Below are positions 1-9,887 of a DNA stretch of 64,000 bases, piece by piece (positions within the stretch are counted from its first letter, which is position 1; every line of letters begins with the position of its first letter). A program made the translations under genes and the position numbers. The notes under the pieces were generated by a model. That model did no database searches. It worked only from the letters and a program-made list of their open reading frames with translations, and had not been told where the DNA came from. Source of the stretch: Ariolimax columbianus (Eukaryota; Mollusca; Gastropoda; Stylommatophora; Arionidae); contig JAVGWX010000006.1 of NCBI GenBank assembly GCA_036924085.1, positions 42,440,746-42,504,745 of the forward strand. The letters run 5' to 3'.

Positions 1-757
1 TTCTACGATAAGGACTCCACACCTGTACACAGTACTCCGATCTAGGTCTAACTAATGCTTTATACAGTTTGTCAACCACCTCATTACTCCTATGTTTAAT
101 ATTTCTTTTTTTTGGATCATACCTAACGTTGCATTTGACTTATTCACTGCTACCTGGACTTGCTAACTAACCTTACCTGTATGCTCTATTATTACCCCTA
201 TGTCCCTTTCGTTATCTATCATTCTAGTATTTTTCTCGCCCATTCTGTAATTTTGTTCCATTTTTTACTTCACACCACTCAGAGTACTCCTTATTTATGC
301 CAATCGCTGTCTTCTTCCCGTTAACCAACTTTCAATCCATTCGGCAACCTGCCCATCTATCCCATGTGATTTTAACTCTTTAAATAATCGTTGATGAGGT
401 ACTATATAAAAAGCCTTTGTAAAATCTAGATAAATAACATCCACTGGTTCTCCCTTATCTATGATTTTAGTAATCACCTCCATGCACTCCAATAGATTTG
501 TTAAGCACGGTCTCCCTCTAGTAAACCCATGCTAACTATTTCTGATTAGATTTAACCTGTCTAGATGCATTAAAATGTTTTCTTTCATTATTGACTCTAA
601 CATTTTACAGACTATGCTCGTTAAACTTACTTAATTAGCTGGATCTGATTTCTTTCCTCTTTTGAATAAGGGAATCACTCCTGCATCTTTCTAATCTCTT
701 GGAACAATCCATTTTGCAAGTGATTGAGAAAATAATATAGCCAATGGTTTAACTAGC
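1..757 (-). mobile_element. CR1-like non-LTR retrotransposon, 5'-truncated, 3' end outside window
   Basis: Minus-strand translation gives typical CR1/jockey-superfamily reverse transcriptase sequence. It starts with LVKPLAILFSQSLAKW near 757, continues through the fingers region, and reaches motif A as VIYLDFTKAF followed by VPHQRL (295-492). The Asp of YLDF is kept, but the second Asp of the usual AFD is Tyr. After ESWLTGRRQRLA the reading jumps, at about 265-285, to KMEQNYRMGEKN. RT motifs B and C (the GVPQG and FADD regions) are therefore deleted. The part nearest position 1 encodes the conserved C-terminal LYKALVRPRSEYCVQVWSPY. Several stops and frameshifts show that it is dead. The full version of this fragment is seen at 21181-22394. 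Confidence 0.85.
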
Positions 758-1950
758 TAGCAACAAGTCAGCCTCCTCAGCCCCGTTGTACGATCTGCGA
801 CAGGGACTGCCACTCACGTACCGGCGTTTGCAACCATAGCAGACTGTGTCGAAATACGGGAGACAGAGCTGGGCAAACTTCGCCAGGGCGCCAGGCGCAT
901 GATGATCAGTGACTGAGACGCCAAAAAACTGATGAATATTAAATGTATTTACTTGTCTTGGCTTGGCTTCGTTTGTTCTCCATCTCCCGCTACCAAACCC
1001 TGACACGGGCCTAAGTAGCAGAACGCAGTCCAGAGAACGGAATGCGTTATGTCGATATTTGCACCTTTCGGTCCAACACATCCGACTTCAGCAAGCATTT
1101 TTTGAGTACCGGGTTAGCATTCCCTCTTCGATCCCTTCTCCTTAGCCAGTCTGCTCTGTTGCAGCCTGTTTTCTAGAATACTGCGCGGACGTGTAGAACG
1201 GCCTTGGCAGCTCCGGTTCGCTAGCCCTTACGCTATCAGTCAGCTATGGCTCGATGACCGCTGCAGCTCATGCGCTGCTCACCATCTTGATCCTGTATTT
1301 ACTTGATTTTGAAGAAATATGATCATGACAATAATAATGGGCCGTCGATGAGAATAACCAACATCATCATGTGTCATACTGCGCCCTTAAGTCTGTGGGC
1401 GGATGCGTGCATGACATATTAACCCAACACGAGCTGGTGCTGGTTTTGTCTCTACTCTATACTTCCACCTGATCGCCCGTCGACCCTCGCTAACTGCATG
1501 CAAGGCTCTTTTTGGCCTCGCCTTTTTCAGGCTAAACGATTTACTGCCAGGATTCACTGAATCGCTTTTATTGACGTCCAGGTGATCGCCTTGCTGCGCT
1601 AAGCTCGCTAAACAGTAGTTTTTTTTGGAACCTTTCACTTGACATTCGAGAAACTTGGCCAGTCTATCTCACTTTAACTTTCTACAAAAGTGTATGAATA
1701 GTGTAGTAGTAATGAAAAGAGTATGGTTATTTGTGATGTGGTCTTGTAGCCAATTTGGAGTATGTGTCATGTAGAAATGATTCAACCTCCTGGCGTGTTT
1801 GGCGTACACACTCCAGCTCTCTCACCCATAGATCAGGGTTTAGAGACTAGCCGGATGTTTGCCAATCAGATTAGTTGCTTTTTAACGATATACTTCATTT
1901 AAACATTCAAATCTTCTTCGGGCAATATCAGGTAGTACTCTTTACTCATG
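758..1950. other. Unassigned region, locally GC-richer, between two LINE remnants
   Basis: No recognisable gene. Two minus-strand open frames (749-1081, 110 codons; 1387-1638, 83 codons) lie in GC-richer sequence and are unchanged in all three macro-copies. Neither contains a motif I recognise, and conservation between recent duplicates says nothing about function. The stretch 957-1062 belongs to a dispersed repeat that recurs inverted at 7620-7705. The region could be degraded retroelement or SINE sequence. Confidence 0.5.
957..1062 (+). repeat. Unnamed dispersed repeat 'X', plus-oriented copy
   Basis: This stretch aligns by eye with the reverse complement of 7620-7705. Both contain taagtagcagaa and gtccagagaacggaatgc in the same order and spacing, preceded by a similar ccctga block and a tcgtttgttctc / tcgttcgttctc block. 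The two copies are clearly diverged (about three quarters identical by eye), unlike the macro-copies, so they are older dispersed copies of one family. The family identity is unknown; an LTR or SINE fragment is possible. Confidence 0.55.
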
Positions 1951-2082
1951 TTTATCTTCTTTTTCTTTCTTCTTCTTTTTCTTCTTCTTCTTATTCTTTT
2001 TCTTCTTCTACTTCTTCTTCTCTATTTTCTTCTTCATTCTTTACTTCTTCTTCTTTTTCTTCTTCTTTTCCTTCTTTTTCTA
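1951..2082 (+). repeat. TTC-rich pyrimidine microsatellite
   Basis: About 130 bp almost entirely of T and C with a TTC motif, ending in ttttctag directly before the LINE endonuclease region. In the plus frame it reads as a polyserine tract, which I regard as meaningless. Nimb-type fragments elsewhere in the unit end in (GAA)n tails on their own strand, so this tract may be the expanded tail of a minus-strand element whose body has been lost. Confidence 0.85.
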
Positions 2083-2142
2083 GGTCACCGACAATTGTAT
2101 TAAGTCTACACGTAAAGGCCAGTTCTATGGACAAAGTCTACT

Positions 2143-2997
2143 GTGGTGGGGAGTTCTTCAAGACTCTCACAAAAGTGTGTATGTGTGGGTTCATCTCCGT
2201 GGGTCAGTATTCACAACGCAGTTGCTTTAGCATGTTACAGTCTTGACAAAGGAAAGGTTCTGATACTAACACGTAACTACATACCGAGGAGCGCGGTAGC
2301 TGTCAATCACACTGGACAAGCAGAAATTGTAGGACTCGACATAATGACACAAGAAACGAAGATCCGCATCTTCAACCTGTATGGCCCACCCATCAAAGAC
2401 CTGTAACTCTCGAGTATGGAAATCAAGAACTCCAGCTGCCTAGTAGTTGGAGACTTCAACAGCCACTCGGAGAGATGGGGATATTCGGACACAGACAACA
2501 GAGGAGATGAAGTGGAAGACTGGGATATAGACACAAATCTCTATCTTTACAATAGGCTGGAGGACAGCCCTATCTTCTATTCTAGAACATGGCATACCAC
2601 CTCTACTCCAGACTTGGCCTTTTCCACGGTTGATATTCACCACAAAATAGACGGCTAGGTGCTCAACCAATTGGCAGGTAGCGACAAAAGGCCAATTAGG
2701 CTAGAAATTGATATGGAAGTAGGCCCACAGGAAATAAAAGCGCTCCCACGTTGGAACTATAAACGAGCCGACTGGGACAGATTTGCAATTCTGACAGATC
2801 GGCTATGTGAAACCATCAACACATGGAATAACAATATGAAACCTATGGTGGAAAGCCTAAGCAAAGCAATAATGCAAGCAGCCACCGAAACCATCCCAAG
2901 AGGGGCAAGGAAAAACTACAAGCCATATTGGAATGATGAATTGCAGGAAGCGGAAGACGAAGTCTCAAATGCTAGGAACATGGCAGAGAGAGAATAA
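2143..2997 (+). pseudogene. LINE endonuclease (EEP) domain, broken by stops
   Basis: One reading frame runs from about 2143 to 2997 with in-frame stops at 2404-2406 (after PPIKDL), 2656-2658 (TAG) and 2995-2997. The middle stop is private to copy 1: copies 2 and 3 have CAG there. The GDFNSH motif typical of this nuclease family is present near 2455. In the family, the terminal Ser-Asp-His motif carries the catalytic His; here the matching triplet reads Ser-Asp-Lys, with the Lys codon at 2686-2688. If my alignment is right, the nuclease was inactive before the macro-duplication. In the family this domain nicks target DNA to prime reverse transcription. Confidence 0.85.
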
Positions 2998-3330
2998 TCC
3001 ATGGAGGCAAATATCGCCCTCAAGGCTATCACGCCGAAATACAAAAGAACACTAAACCATATAACAAGAGACAGCTGGACAAATAAAACAGAAAGCCTCA
3101 ATTTATATAAAGAAGAGAACAAACTATGGAAGTTAGTCAGAGCCATGAATGACGAAACACCATCAAATAAACAAATTACCATCAAGCTTGGCGACAAAAT
3201 GCTTACTGGAAAAAAAAAGCAGCAAACGCCTTTATAGAACGAACACTATGCCAGAGCAAACCACATTGATGTCCCTACAGACAGGCACACAGAAAATACT
3301 GAAGAACAAAAGAGCCACGACAACATCAAT

Positions 3331-4849
3331 ATGGCACCAGAGGAGCACATGATGGCAATACTAACAATGAACGAAAACGAAGAGGCCATGAGAACTCTAA
3401 AGAAAAAGAAATCGCCCGGAAAAGATGGGGTAACAGGAAATGCTGATGGAGTTGGGCCAAACAGCAAAGAGGAAGTTACTATCAGTCCTGAACCAAAGCT
3501 GGAAAAGGGGAATTGCACCTCAGACATGAAAAGACGCTGTACTTATACCAGTACCAAAGAAAGAAAAAGATAGAACAGATCCAAATGGATACAGGCCTAT
3601 CAGTCTACTGAGCTGTGTAGGTAAACTGATGGAACGTATGATAAACACAAGACTGATGTGGCATCTGGAAGAAAAACACATACTAATTTCACAGCAAGCA
3701 GGCTTTAGACAGCACAGATCCACTGAGGACCAGATCACTCTGATAGCCCAGTTAATAGATGATGCTTACCAGGAGAAAAAACACACAGTAGCAGTTTGGG
3801 TGGATTTAGAGAAGGCATTTGACAAGGTGTGGATAAAGGGACTTAAGTCAAGCTACGAAGAAGTGAAGTTTGTGGGAAAATGTACAGATGGATCAGCGAC
3901 TACCTCGAAAACAGAACATCCATAGTTCAAGTACAATAGCAGATGAGCAAAAAGGTGACACTTGAGCAGGGAGTACACCAAAGGGGAGTACTGTCACCAA
4001 CACTTTTCCTGGTGAATATAAACAACATCACAGAGAATCTACCAAGAAGAGTCCACAGCTCCATGTTTGCAGACGATCTGGCTGTGTGGACGTCTGAAAA
4101 AAATCTCACCATAGCAAGCAATCGGATGCAGCAGGCCCTAACATCGTTGGAGGAGTGGGCGAACTCATGGCTGGTCAAAATAAATGAGGAAAAAACAACA
4201 TGTACGATATTCTCGCTTTCAAACAAACTTCAGAACACCAAAATAAGTCTTAACGGCAAATATCTGCGGACAAACGGCAACCAAAACTACCTGGGAGTCA
4301 CATTTGATCGGTGCATGGCATGGAAAAGTCAGATCAAGAGAAACCGAATGAGAGCCAGACAAAGAATGGCAATCATGAGAAAACTTGCTGGCACAAGCTG
4401 GGGAACAGACGAAACTGTACACTGGAAGAGTCAGAGCAGTTCTCGAGTATGGCATTGCGGCATGGGCAACAGCAGCAAAGGCGAATTTTGATAAAATTAG
4501 CAAACTTCAAAACTAAGCCATGAGAGTTATAACAGCAGGCATGAAGTCAACGCCAATTGTAGAACTGGAAAAGATTAGAAATCTGCAATCCATGAACGAC
4601 AGAAGAGACTGCAGAGCCCAGCAGCAAGCAGAGAAACTCAGAAGACTGACAGACCACCCAATACATCAGAGACTAAATAGATTTGGAAATGGGAAACTAA
4701 AGCGGAGAAACTTTGCAGAAATAGCCAAAGCAAAGATGAGCGAAGACACTATGAACACATTAACACCAAACCCCATCCCTACTGTACGCAAACCTACCTG
4801 GAAGCAGCATATCATTCCGGAGGTGGTAGAAAATATACCAGATATTTGA
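3331..4849 (+). pseudogene. LINE reverse transcriptase domain, frameshifted
   Basis: The RT frame is spread over several phases. SPGKDGV is near 3412. The next block (3629-3925) contains motif A with Asp59 and Asp65 of that segment in WVDLEKAFDKVW. After a shift, 3943-4491 carries motif B as QGVHQRGVLSPT, motif C FADD at residues 42-45, and YLGV at residues 116-119. A further shift leads to 4520-4849, the connection region before RNase H. Motif B normally reads GVPQGG; here a Pro and a Gly are replaced by His and Arg in all three macro-copies. The minus-strand relative at 19443-20505 still has GVPQG. An A9 run near 3210 explains one frameshift, and a Trp codon near 3527 has become TGA. Confidence 0.88.
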
Positions 4850-4879
4850 AACAAGAACAGCCAGACTGAAAAAGAAAGA

Positions 4880-4995
4880 AGAGACATAACCCTGAGGTAC
4901 ATAACAAAAAACTACCCAAGCATGGACTGAACCCATGCATACACCGATGGGTCTGTAACAAACACAACACAGAAAGGAGGGGCAGAGGTATTCCA
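4880..4995 (+). pseudogene. RNase H domain, N-terminal scrap
   Basis: The frame reads HAYTDGSVTNTTQKGGAEV. TDGS (codons 4943-4954) is the N-terminal active-site motif of RNase H domains that follow RT in I, Nimb and related clades. An in-frame TGA precedes it where related elements have Trp. The domain ends abruptly near 4995, so the remaining catalytic residues are absent. Confidence 0.75.
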
Positions 4996-5087
4996 TTTCT
5001 CAATTTTGTGCATCGGTTGAATTTAAAGTGAGCTAAACTGCGAGAACTGTTACCGGTAAAAGTGTCACTGGTAAGCTACATAAGATG

Positions 5088-5490
5088 TACAGTGGTGAAT
5101 GCTTGGAATGTATTGCCATATGAAGTAGTTTTAGGCTGGAACAAGTAATGCATTTAAGAATAGATTGGATGCACATAGCTTTTAGAGCGAGGACAAATGA
5201 AACTGGTTGTTTACAGACTCTGCATAGATTTCTAAGCCGGTATAAACACGTAGTCTTTTAAACCAGTATAACGACGTAGTCTTCTAAACCAGTATAAAGA
5301 TATAGTCATTCTAGGGCAGTATAAAGACATCGTCTTCTAAACCAGTATAAAGACATCGTCTTATAAACCAATATAAAGACACAGTCTTCTAAACCAGTAT
5401 AAATTTCAGTCTTCTAAGCCAGTAGAAAGATATAATCGTCTAAACCAGTATAAATAGGTAGTCGTCTCAACCCGTATAAAGACATTAACT
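5088..5490 (+). mobile_element. CR1-like LINE 3' end with repeat tail, plus strand
   Basis: The stretch reads VVNAWNVLPYEVV, the conserved extreme C-terminus of CR1-like ORF2, then a degenerate version of the FKNRLDAHSF ending and stop. The 3' untranslated stretch matches the minus-strand CR1 ends at 8356-8614 and 28335-29175 (cagactctgcatag, taaaccagtataaagac), confirming the family and the opposite orientation. About 90 bp upstream (4996-5087) could be more of the same element but are too degraded to call. Confidence 0.75.
5223..5486 (+). repeat. 26-bp tandem repeat derived from a CR1 3' tail
   Basis: About ten tandem units with a measured 26-bp period (for example 5341, 5367, 5393), each containing aaaccagtataaagac. 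The CR1 3' ends at 8356 and 21181 carry a single unit, so this one has expanded. Each unit contains a short dyad, aagac, three bases, then gtctt. Confidence 0.85.
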
Positions 5491-5902
5491 TAGTTACATA
5501 TTGTACATTAAATGGAGAGTATTTCTCTTTAGCCTAAAAATGAAAGGTGTTCACCGCACGCTGCTGCCCATTGGTGATCATTCTTATTCAGCAAATGATG
5601 TTAACTGTAGATACAAATTGTTCCTGTAACTCAACGGTTGTGTCATGTTCTGATGCCCATCGCAGGCCGTGATGGCAACTATGTCAAGACAGGTTTTTGT
5701 TAATCGTTTAAGGGAAAGTTGTTAGCCATTTGTGTTCTATGGTCTCCCTTGTCAAGTGTATGTCACGTACCCCTTCTCGGAATAATGTTTTTAAATACAT
5801 AAAATACAATAGCAAAGAACCAGTTAAATAGAAATAGTTAAAAAACAAACACAAAAGTACATGTGATATATGTGTCTTTCTTAACAATTTCAATAGAAAT
5901 AC
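5491..5902. other. No recognised feature; ends at deletion junction
   Basis: No coding, RNA or repeat family recognised. A somewhat GC-richer patch lies at 5550-5690. The 5902/5903 boundary is the junction of the 1,195-bp deletion specific to copy 1, with a single shared C at the break. Confidence 0.5.
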
Positions 5903-6343
5903 TGCAATCCCACTATCAGCGTTGTCGATCTTTTTTGTTTTTCTTTCCAGCATGTTTGTATCCCCTCTATGATAATGACTCCACGCCTGTACACATAACT
6001 CCAATCTAGGTCTAACTAATGCTTTATACAGTTTGACTATCACTTCCTTGCTCCTATGTTTAATATTTATGTTTATCATACATAACATTGCATTTGCCTT
6101 TTTAATTGCTACCTAAACTTGCTCACTCACCTTACCTGTATGATCTAGTATAACTTCTAAGTCCCTTTCCTTATCTATCTTTCTAATATTGTTCTCTCCC
6201 AATCTGTAATTATGTTTCATAGTGGATCTACCCATGTGGATGACTGTACATTTATTTACATTAAACTCCATTTGCGAACCTACAAACCACTCTCGAATTT
6301 TATCTAAATCCGATCTCAATATATCCACATCTGCTTGAGATAT
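5903..6343 (-). mobile_element. CR1-like LINE fragment, 3' end removed by deletion
   Basis: Minus-strand translation gives ISQADVDILRSDLDKIREWF, QMEFNVNKCTVIHMGRS and LYKALVRPRLELCVQAWS, the palm-to-thumb part of a CR1-like ORF2. The true 3' end is present in copies 2 and 3 (from 28335 and 52051) but is lost here through the copy-1 deletion. The 5' end is truncated at a short AT microsatellite, as is usual for LINE insertions. Confidence 0.85.
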
Positions 6344-6434
6344 AGATAAAGATATATATATATACTATAGATCCTACTTAATTTCAAGCAAAATTGGTTA
6401 GTATACAACATCTTGTCTCGAAAGCTAAAATAGT

Positions 6435-6665
6435 TTCTTCTGCTTCTTCGTTCGTCTTCAGACCTCAGCTTCAATGATTTTAACGAATGCAGCAGTCGAC
6501 TCAAGGCTCTGTACGCTTCCGTACAGCTTCTCGTGGAAGGACACTGGCTGTTGCCAATTGTTACTTCTTTTGTCGGTATACAGCGGACAGGACTGCAAAA
6601 TATATTATGCCTTCATGGGTGCTTTGCTGCAGGCACACATCTCTGTAGTGCCAATCTTGAACTTG
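6435..6665 (-). mobile_element. I/Nimb-like LINE, extreme 3' fragment (A)
   Basis: Read on the minus strand, this encodes the C-terminal tail of the Nimb-like protein (YGSVQSLESTAAF, preceded by LQSCPLY), then a stop and a GAA-rich tail. The same end is in 19443-20505 (YGSVDSLRMTAAIF, LLQNCPTY). The fragment starts after the conserved Cys-X-Cys ... His ... Cys stretch, typical of severe 5' truncation. Confidence 0.75.
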
Positions 6666-6802
6666 AAGCAGACCGATGAAAAGATGGAAACAAGACATCA
6701 AGGAGGTCCTGACGATGACAACGATAGAGGCGATACTTCTGGCTAGAGGTCGAGTTACAGATCGGTTGTTGTGAAAGTGATTTTCTGCAAATGACTTGCA
6801 GC

Positions 6803-6855
6803 ATGATGATGGTGATGATGAAGATGATGATGATAATAATGATGATAATGATGAA
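6803..6855 (+). repeat. (ATG)n microsatellite
   Basis: Interrupted ATG/ATA trinucleotide run. It makes a spurious polymethionine open frame. Confidence 0.9.
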
Positions 6856-7619
6856 AGTGAGTGATTTTTTGTGCTATGTAATAATGCTTGTTATGGTATA
6901 CACAAATTTATGTGACTTTATTGTTGACGTAGATCTAGCAAATACTATTTTCATTTATAAACATCATTGCATAATTTCAGAAGTGCCGGTTATGCTAGCA
7001 ATCAGCTAGAGGTTAGTGATATTTAAGATAATATCTGTGGGTAACTGAGACGCTAGTCCGGTCAAGCACACCATATTGCCCAGGACGTTGCGTCAGGGTC
7101 AAACATAATGTTTTTCGTCCATCACGAGCCTTTACTTTTTGCACCCAGCCAGTCCATTCAGTCGAGTATTCTGTAAATCCGGTTTGTGGATGGGTGGGAA
7201 GATGGGAACTGCATATTCGCAGTCAGTGAAAGCAGAGAAAGTTTGCTTCGCGAGACGGTGATCATGATTGTCAGCAAATCCATGTACCTCAGCCGCTTTA
7301 TTGCTCAGCAAGGTGTCCCGCAACTGACGCAGCTTTTTGACTGTAGTTTAGCTTGTCAGTGGACCTACGCTCTCTTCTCGCCCGTTGTCACAGGAGTCGA
7401 CTGTGTTAGTACTGGATACATGAAAAGAGAATGACTTGCGCGATGAATTTCCTTTAAGTGAGAAAGGGTTGCGCAGTTTGTCGACCACACTCTCTCGCTC
7501 GAGTCCAACTTTAACCAGTGGCAAGACAAGTCAGGACGACTGGATATGAGCTCGGGTGCAGTGGTTGACCACGGATGCTCAAGTGCCTGGCCGTGTTCTG
7601 TGCAGTCCACACCGATCAG

Positions 7620-7705
7620 CACATTTGCATTCCGTTCTCTGGACAACATTCTGCTACTTAAGCCACATCAGGGCTTGGTGGTGCAAGATTGAGAACGAAC
7701 GACCC
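7620..7705 (-). repeat. Unnamed dispersed repeat 'X', minus-oriented copy
   Basis: The reverse complement shares with 957-1062 the ordered blocks ttcgttctc, ccctga, taagtagcagaa and gtccagagaacggaatgc. The two copies face each other across about 6.6 kb in every macro-unit. Confidence 0.55.
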
Positions 7706-8355
7706 TAAGCCAGCAAGCCATATAATAAAAAAACAGAATGCGATACTGGAGAAAACACTAAAAAGCTATATTTCTTTTTTTTGCTTCGTTTACCGTGGTT
7801 CCTAAGAGGCAGTATATTGTTCTGTGTTTTGCACTTTAGAGCCTGGTTAAACCATATTCAGCACGAAATTTAATAGGTGTACGACCCAGTCTGATCAGGA
7901 ATCTGAACACAGACATGTTTTGTTTGTGAGCCATCGAAACTTCGCAACCACGTATGAACACTTCTATAAAAGCTTAACACATGCAATTCCAAATTCATAT
8001 CTTTTCTATCGTTATCGCTGCTTGTTTCAAATCTATCAATAACATGACCTCCCATAGTGTATCCGGGTCCCTTACTGAAAATGGTAGAATATAACCGCCA
8101 CAGAATACTGTCACAGTAGATCAAGGGCAAACAATCTTAAGGTGAGCTATGTATGTGTTTCTCCTGAGTGGCCAAAATAATCATTGCATGTTGAACGCGA
8201 GGACTAAGAGTTGTCCATGGATGTGGCAATCTCAAAATGTAGAAATTATCGCTACGCAACTGCAAATAACTAGAAAAAGTCTTTCCTAAAAGCTGGTTTT
8301 GGTAAGTCAAATACAATGCTGGACCTGTGCTTCAACAAAAAGAGATGAGTGATCT

Positions 8356-8614
8356 TGATTTAACTAAACTTATCGTCTTTATACTGGTTTAGAAGACTAT
8401 GCAGAGTCTGTACGCAACCAGTTTCATTTACATTTCCTTGCTCAATAAGCTATGCGCATCCAATGTATTCTTAAATGCATCAACTGCCTCTGCTTACATC
8501 ACTTCCTTGGAAATGATTTCCAAGCATTCACCCCTCTCTGACTAAAGAAATATTTCCAAATATCCAATCTTGACCTTTCTTTATTTAATTTGAAGCTATG
8601 CCTTTTTGTTCTGA
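8356..8614 (-). mobile_element. CR1-like LINE, short 3' fragment
   Basis: On the minus strand it contains the degraded C-terminal coding end (VNAWKSF, then AFKNTLDAHS), the 3' untranslated stretch with one copy of the 26-bp unit, and a short TTAAG-like tail. Only about 260 bp remain. Confidence 0.75.
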
Positions 8615-8824
8615 TTTGATTGATTGAACTCCATGCATGTATTGAAAGGCGTGACTAAATAGAGTTGTGCATGAGGATAGCAACCTCATCATGCAAGTAA
8701 ACTGTTACATAAAGTCCTACTGCAAGATCATGCAAAGTTTTTTCCTGAAGTCATCTTGATGGAGGTTGACTGTACTTGTACTGATGTGCTTCGGCTGGCG
8801 CGAAAAATGTCAAGAAAATAGATC

Positions 8825-9007
8825 TTCCTTGTTCGTCTTCAGACCTTGAATTCAATTACTCTAACGAAGGCAGCAGTTGACTTGAGAGTCTGAGCACTTC
8901 TGTACAGCTACTCGTGGAAGGACACTGGTTGTTGCCAAATGCTACTTCTTGTCGGTAAACAATGGGCAGGGCTGCAAAATTTGTTCTGATGTCATGGGGG
9001 GTGTGCC
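8825..9007 (-). mobile_element. I/Nimb-like LINE, extreme 3' fragment (B)
   Basis: It is homologous to fragment A (shared gttcgtcttcagacct, gaaggcagcag, ctcgtggaaggacactgg) in the same orientation, but diverged by many substitutions. It ends in the region encoding the last conserved Cys/His stretch. Confidence 0.7.
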
Positions 9008-9887
9008 GAGAAGATAGATGGCCAGCTAGAGTCGTTGCCTTGTGTTTTAAGTCAAGTCAGGTAATCCTCATACTCAACCATTGTCTTTCGTGTTGATCGT
9101 CCACGGCAACGTTTGGTGAGTCTCGGGCAGCGTGGAGGAAGACGGAGTAGAATCGAAATGTCTCAGCCAGGTGTTCCGCGGAAGACTCCATTAGTGGTGA
9201 GGTCTTGTATTTCGTAAAGTGTAAAGTGCAGAATCTGCAACAAAAGAAATAGTATTTGTAAGATTATGTGTTTATATTAATCTTAGTCTTAGTAGACCTG
9301 TAATTCTACAAGGGAAGATGACCCTGTGGAGGTCCCAGCTGTGGTGTGAGCTGGATAAAGGAGGGATGAGGATTTCCTGCTTAGCGTGTTAGGCTCGAGC
9401 AGCTTATTATTCCGCTGTGTTAAGACAAGTGCCAAGAAGTTTGGTTAATAGATCTGTGAGTCCATCTTAAAAGACTCAAACACTAGACCAACTTGACACG
9501 CAACCTGTTAGGCGCCATCTATGCTGCTCTTAACAAACCAACTAAGCATGGCCGGTGTTGTGCCATGTCACACAGTTAGTCGCCTCTTATGCCATGCTCT
9601 ATGTAGGGCAGTGGTCCTATTTTTGTCATTGCCATACCCAAAGATCCAGAATCATTCGTGATGTTTACTGTAGTACGCCGTCCATACAGTGGGCTAGAGG
9701 ACATATGTTGCTTATACAGAGAATACTAGTTGTTTTTGCTTGTGAATGCACATAGCGACAAGGGGGCATTTTGCTACTCAGATATTAAGCTCGCAATATC
9801 ACTAGACCTATAAATGAATAATGCGAATCAGAATGTAAACATGCAATTCACTAGAAGTGGATCCAACGGGAAGCTTCGACTGGTTCA
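9008..9887. other. No recognised feature
   Basis: Moderate-GC sequence. A short frame beginning MSQPGVPRKTP near 9161 is followed by a possible splice donor (gtgagg). I have no support for its being an exon, and no domain, RNA or repeat family is recognised. Confidence 0.4.

Larger units (their letters stand above)
2083..4995 (+). mobile_element. I/Nimb-like LINE with EN, RT and partial RNase H, inactive
   Basis: The domain order is apurinic-type endonuclease (EN), reverse transcriptase (RT), then the start of RNase H, which is the arrangement of I-clade and Nimb-clade elements of the jockey superfamily. Markers are NLYGPP, VVGDFNSHSERWGY and TPDLAF for EN; SPGKDGV, VDLEKAFDKVW, QGVHQRGVLSPTLF, FADDLAVW and YLGVTFD for RT; and AYTDGS for RNase H. 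The element is truncated at both ends. The 5' side starts inside EN at the TTC tract, and the 3' side stops just after YTDGS and passes into unrelated sequence. Stops and frameshifts break the frame in at least six places, most of them shared by all macro-copies, so it was dead before the duplication. It cannot make a working protein. Confidence 0.9.
6666..8355. other. Unassigned region with GC-richer island
   Basis: It contains an (ATG)n microsatellite and, at 7030-7700, GC-richer sequence with overlapping open frames on both strands (7186-7434 plus, 7365-7649 minus). None shows a recognisable domain. The 7620-7705 stretch belongs to the dispersed repeat X. The 7700-8355 part is AT-rich with nothing I can assign. 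Confidence 0.5.

Noticed and set aside
1875..2246. 123-codon serine-rich open frame on the plus strand
   Set aside because: It is the translation of the TTC tract; its length changes with the microsatellite (117 codons in copy 3) and the rest has no domain.
6791..7009. Methionine-rich open frame, possible membrane peptide
   Set aside because: The Met run comes from the (ATG)n microsatellite and the remainder resembles nothing known.
9161..9215. Possible first coding exon starting MSQPGVPRKTP with a gtgagg donor
   Set aside because: No upstream promoter elements, acceptor partner or homology can be shown; kept only as a remark.
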